A stretch of DNA of 64,000 nt, from NCBI GenBank assembly GCA_963739995.1, contig CAVUCH010000009.1, forward strand, positions 1 through 64,000. The letters run 5' to 3'. How positions within the stretch are numbered: position 1 is the stretch's first letter; each line of letters opens with the position of its first letter. This DNA comes from CAVUCH01 sp963739995 (GTDB lineage Bacteria; Acidobacteriota; Vicinamibacteria; Vicinamibacterales; JAENWD01). A program made the position numbers and the translations under genes. The notes beneath the pieces were generated by a model. That model was not told where the DNA came from. It did not search any database and saw only the letters and a list, made by a program, of their open reading frames with translations. Positions 61,325-64,000 of this stretch are shown here, one piece after another.

Positions 61325-62494
61325 CTAACCGATGATCTGCTTCGCGATCGTCTGGAGCTGCAGGTTCGACGTGCCCTCGTAGATCTGTCCGATCTTCGCG
61401 TCGCGGTACAGTTTCTCGACGGGGTAGTCCTTCACGAACCCGTAGCCGCCGTACAAGTTCACGGCGAGCGATGATACGCGCTCCGCGACTTCGGACGAGA
61501 ACAGCTTGCACATGGCGGCCTCGGTCAGGAACGGCAGCCCGGCGTCGCGAAGCCTCGCGGCGTTGTAGACGAGCAGACGCGCGGCGGCGAGCTCCGTGGC
61601 CGCGCGCGCGATCTGGTGCTGCACCGCCTGGAAGTCGCTGATTGCCTTCCCGAACTGCCGGCGCTCCTGCGTGTAGCGGAGGGCGTGATCGAGCGCGCCC
61701 TGCGCGAGGCCGATCATCTGGGCGCCTATCCCGATGCGCCCCTCGTTGAGCGTCTCGATGGCCACTTTGTAGCCCTTGCCCACCTCGCCGAGCACGTTCT
61801 CCGCGGGTACGCGGCAATCTTCGAGGATCAGTTCGCACGTGCTGCTCGCGCGAATGCCGAGCTTGTCTTCCTTCTTCCCGACCGTGAACCCGGCGAACCC
61901 CCGTTCCACCAGCAGCGCCGTGATGCCCTTGTACCCGGCCGCGGGATCGAGGGTGGCGAACACGATGAACACGTCGGCCTCATTGCCGTTCGTGATCCAT
62001 AGCTTCCGGCCGTTCAGGACGAATCCGTCGGCGTCCGCGGTTGCGCGCGTGGCGAGCGCGAACGCATCGCTGCCGGACCCTGCCTCCGACAGGGCATACG
62101 CCCCAACCACACGCACCGCGAGCTGAGGCAGGTAGCGGCGCTTCACGTCTTCGCTGCCCCAGCGCGACAACGCATTCACCACCAGCGTGTTCTGGACGTC
62201 GACGAGAACCCCCACCGAGGGATCGACCTGCGAGAGCGCTTCGACCGCGAGCACCGCGTGAAAGAACGTTCCCCCCGAGCCGCCGTAGCTCTCGGGGATC
62301 TCGACGCCCATCACGCCCAGGTCGAACAGCTTGTCCACCAGCGTGCGCGGGAACGTCGCCTGCTCGTCCATCTCGCGGACGAACGGAGCGATCTCGCCTC
62401 GGGCGAACTCGAGCACGCTCTCGCGGAACAGCAGTTCGTCTTCCTCGAGGGTGGTGAGAGCCCGGCTGGCCGGGGCGGTCGCTTGATTGGTCAC
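61325..62494 (-). CDS. Acyl-CoA dehydrogenase (short-chain/butyryl type)
   Basis: 389 residues from GTG 62494. LTTLEEDELLFRESVLEFARGEIAPFV, AYALSEAGSGSDAFALATRATADADGFVLNGRKLWITNG, TCELILEDCRVPAENVLGEVGKGYKVAIETLNEGRIGIGAQMIGLAQGAL, and catalytic Glu in GQIYEGTSNLQLQTIAKQIIG. A TTG at 62566 gives 24 more residues not typical of the family; GTG 62494 was preferred on length. Acts in beta-oxidation or branched-chain catabolism. Confidence 0.92.
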   Translation of the reverse strand: MTNQATAPASRALTTLEEDELLFRESVLEFARGEIAPFVREMDEQATFPRTLVDKLFDLGVMGVEIPESYGGSGGTFFHAVLAVEALSQVDPSVGVLVDVQNTLVVNALSRWGSEDVKRRYLPQLAVRVVGAYALSEAGSGSDAFALATRATADADGFVLNGRKLWITNGNEADVFIVFATLDPAAGYKGITALLVERGFAGFTVGKKEDKLGIRASSTCELILEDCRVPAENVLGEVGKGYKVAIETLNEGRIGIGAQMIGLAQGALDHALRYTQERRQFGKAISDFQAVQHQIARAATELAAARLLVYNAARLRDAGLPFLTEAAMCKLFSSEVAERVSSLAVNLYGGYGFVKDYPVEKLYRDAKIGQIYEGTSNLQLQTIAKQIIG

Positions 62495-62641
62495 GGGAGC
62501 CTCGACTGGGTTGCGGGGCGCGTCGCTGAGGTCGTGAAGAGGCCGCCCGCGCGGAACCTTCGTCAAAATCAGCGAATGTTATCATCAACGCCTGGGGACC
62601 GTCCGCGGACGCATGCGTGGCGGCGGCAGGTTAGGAAAATC

Positions 62642-64000
62642 ATGTTCAAGCGTCTCGCGCTCATCACCATGCTCGTTGTGTGGACCGCGTCGACGCTGTC
62701 GCCCGGCGGACGCGTGGCGGCCCAGCAGCAGGGCAGCGGAGCTCCGACGGGCCCCAATCAGGGGGAAACTGCTTCACCCGAGCCCTCGGATCCGGGGCAG
62801 CCAGGCGCGCGCGCTGCTGGACAGGAACCACCGCCCGGCCAACCGGTATTCCGAGCCGGGATCAACTTCGTCCGCGTGGACGTGATCGCGACAGACAACA
62901 AGGGCAACCCCATCCTGGATCTGAAGCCGGAAGACCTGGCGGTTACCGAGGATGGCAAGCCGCAGGCCATCGAGTCCTTCAAGCTGATCAAGGTCACGGA
63001 GCGGAAGGACACGACGCCGCCGCGCGAGATTCGCACGAGCTTCGATGAGGAGTCCGAAGCGCAGCGCGAAGACGTTCGCCTGTTCGCCATTTTCCTGGAC
63101 GACTATCACGTGCGCCGGGGCGCGTCGATGTATGCGAGGCAGCCGATCATGCGGTTCCTGAGCAACCAGCTGCAACCCACGGACATGGTGGCGCTGATGT
63201 ATCCCCTGACTCCGTTGAGCGACGTGGTGATGTCGCGCAACCACGAGGCGTTGGCGCGCGCGGTGGAGAGGTTCGACGGCCGCAAGTTCGACTACACGCC
63301 GAGGAACCAGTTCGAGGAGAAGTACGCGAACTACCCGGCCAGCGTGGTCGAGCGGATGCGCAACGAGGTGTCGCTCTCGGCCTTGCGGTCGCTGGTCACA
63401 CACATGGGCTCGCTTCGAGAGGGGCGCAAGGCGGTGATCCTCGTCAGCGAGGGCTATTCCAACTACCTGCCGCCGCAGCTGCGCGACCCAATCGCATCGA
63501 TGCCCGGGTTCGGCAACCCGGCACGCCAGTCCCCGAGTGCCGGCGCCGGCGAGGATCGCGAGCGGTTCTTCAGCGGTGCGGAGATGATCGGCGACCTCCG
63601 GCAGGTGTACGACGTCGCCAACAGGAACAATACCGCGATCTATGCGCTCGATCCGCGTGGTCTCGCCCCCTTCGAATTCGACATCAACGAGGGCGTCGGT
63701 GACACCCGCGTGGACGCGGCGTCGCTGCGGATGACGCAGGACACGCTTCGCATCCTCGCGGATGAGACCGACGGCCGCGCCATCGTGAACCAGAACGATC
63801 TCGACAAGGGTCTGCGGCAGATCGTCAGCGACTCGAGCGTGTATTACCTGATCGGCTACAACTCCTCGCAGGCGCCGCAGGACGGCAAGTTCCACGAGAT
63901 CAAGGTGAAGGTGAAGCGGTCCGGGGTGCAGGTGCGTCACCGGAAAGGCTATTGGGCGCTGACGGCCGAGGAGTCGGCCCGTGCCCTCGCTCCCGCGGCG
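62642..64000 (+). CDS. VWFA-related domain protein, truncated by the window edge
   Basis: 453 codons from ATG 62642 to the edge with no stop. Signal peptide (LALITMLVVWTASTLSPGGRVAA), Pro/Gln/Gly linker, then the TIGR03436-type acidobacterial VWFA-related domain: INFVRVDVIATDNKGNPILDLKPEDLAVTEDGKPQAIESFKLIKV, FLDDYHVRRG (MIDAS-like Asp), MGSLREGRKAVILVSEGYSNYL, TDGRAIVNQNDLDKGLRQIV, YYLIGYNSSQ. Exported adhesive or matrix-binding protein of unknown partner. Confidence 0.9.
   Translation, partial: MFKRLALITMLVVWTASTLSPGGRVAAQQQGSGAPTGPNQGETASPEPSDPGQPGARAAGQEPPPGQPVFRAGINFVRVDVIATDNKGNPILDLKPEDLAVTEDGKPQAIESFKLIKVTERKDTTPPREIRTSFDEESEAQREDVRLFAIFLDDYHVRRGASMYARQPIMRFLSNQLQPTDMVALMYPLTPLSDVVMSRNHEALARAVERFDGRKFDYTPRNQFEEKYANYPASVVERMRNEVSLSALRSLVTHMGSLREGRKAVILVSEGYSNYLPPQLRDPIASMPGFGNPARQSPSAGAGEDRERFFSGAEMIGDLRQVYDVANRNNTAIYALDPRGLAPFEFDINEGVGDTRVDAASLRMTQDTLRILADETDGRAIVNQNDLDKGLRQIVSDSSVYYLIGYNSSQAPQDGKFHEIKVKVKRSGVQVRHRKGYWALTAEESARALAPAA

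Overview
The window is GC-rich bacterial DNA with short intergenic gaps. It most resembles a Vicinamibacteria-type acidobacterium. Pointers are the VWFA-related domain protein that runs off the right edge, the CadC-like winged-helix/membrane protein, the PVC-type CxxCH protein, a GlgE glucan pathway, and many intergenic short-word repeats. The assignment is inferred from gene families; no rRNA is present, and the only RNA gene is tRNA-Thr(CGU) at the left edge.

Layout. 1-4.2 kb: tRNA, two exported proteins of unknown function, uppS and a frame-broken winged-helix membrane protein. 4.3-12.5 kb: a minus-strand reductive pyrimidine catabolism operon, in transcription order beta-ureidopropionase, PreA-like dihydropyrimidine dehydrogenase, dihydropyrimidinase, NCS1 permease, beta-alanine-type transaminase and CoA-acylating (methyl)malonate-semialdehyde dehydrogenase. 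12.6-16.8 kb: a shattered HugZ-like gene, OsmC and a frame-broken PVC-type cytochrome. 17.1-24.4 kb: periplasmic alpha-amylase, MFS sugar importer, maltokinase and GlgE, readable as a maltose-to-glucan route. 24.5-33.5 kb: a PDZ/GAF/SpoIIE phosphatase, then a sugar or sugar-acid cluster (MFS, HPS-like aldolase, Zn-ADH, SDR, TIM-barrel isomerase) with a CreD-like gene inserted on the other strand. 34-48 kb: repair and housekeeping genes (uvrA, HEAT protein, mpg, mscS, degP, hsp20, efp, tdk, ku, CDP-alcohol phosphatidyltransferase, uvrC). 48-59.9 kb: site-2 protease, trpS, scpA-scpB, DUF2585, rluB-type synthase, hydrolase, cmk, DUF6335 fusion, rpsA, HU and a HIT protein. 59.9-64 kb: two acyl-CoA dehydrogenases, a CopZ-like domain and the truncated VWA protein.

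The most unusual content is between the genes. (i) At least nine gaps hold degenerate tandem words that differ in sequence but share a 7-bp period; in most of them a second, complementary array follows, so the pair could fold as a long hairpin. (ii) A 165-bp element with 31-bp imperfect terminal inverted repeats lies exactly between the stop codons of ku and its convergent neighbour. (iii) REP-like palindromes occur between genes, inside uvrC in frame, and as the C-terminus of an isomerase-like protein. Separately, five genes contain single-base frame breaks. One is a normally conserved pseudouridine synthase, so sequence-consensus errors are a serious alternative to real pseudogenes.
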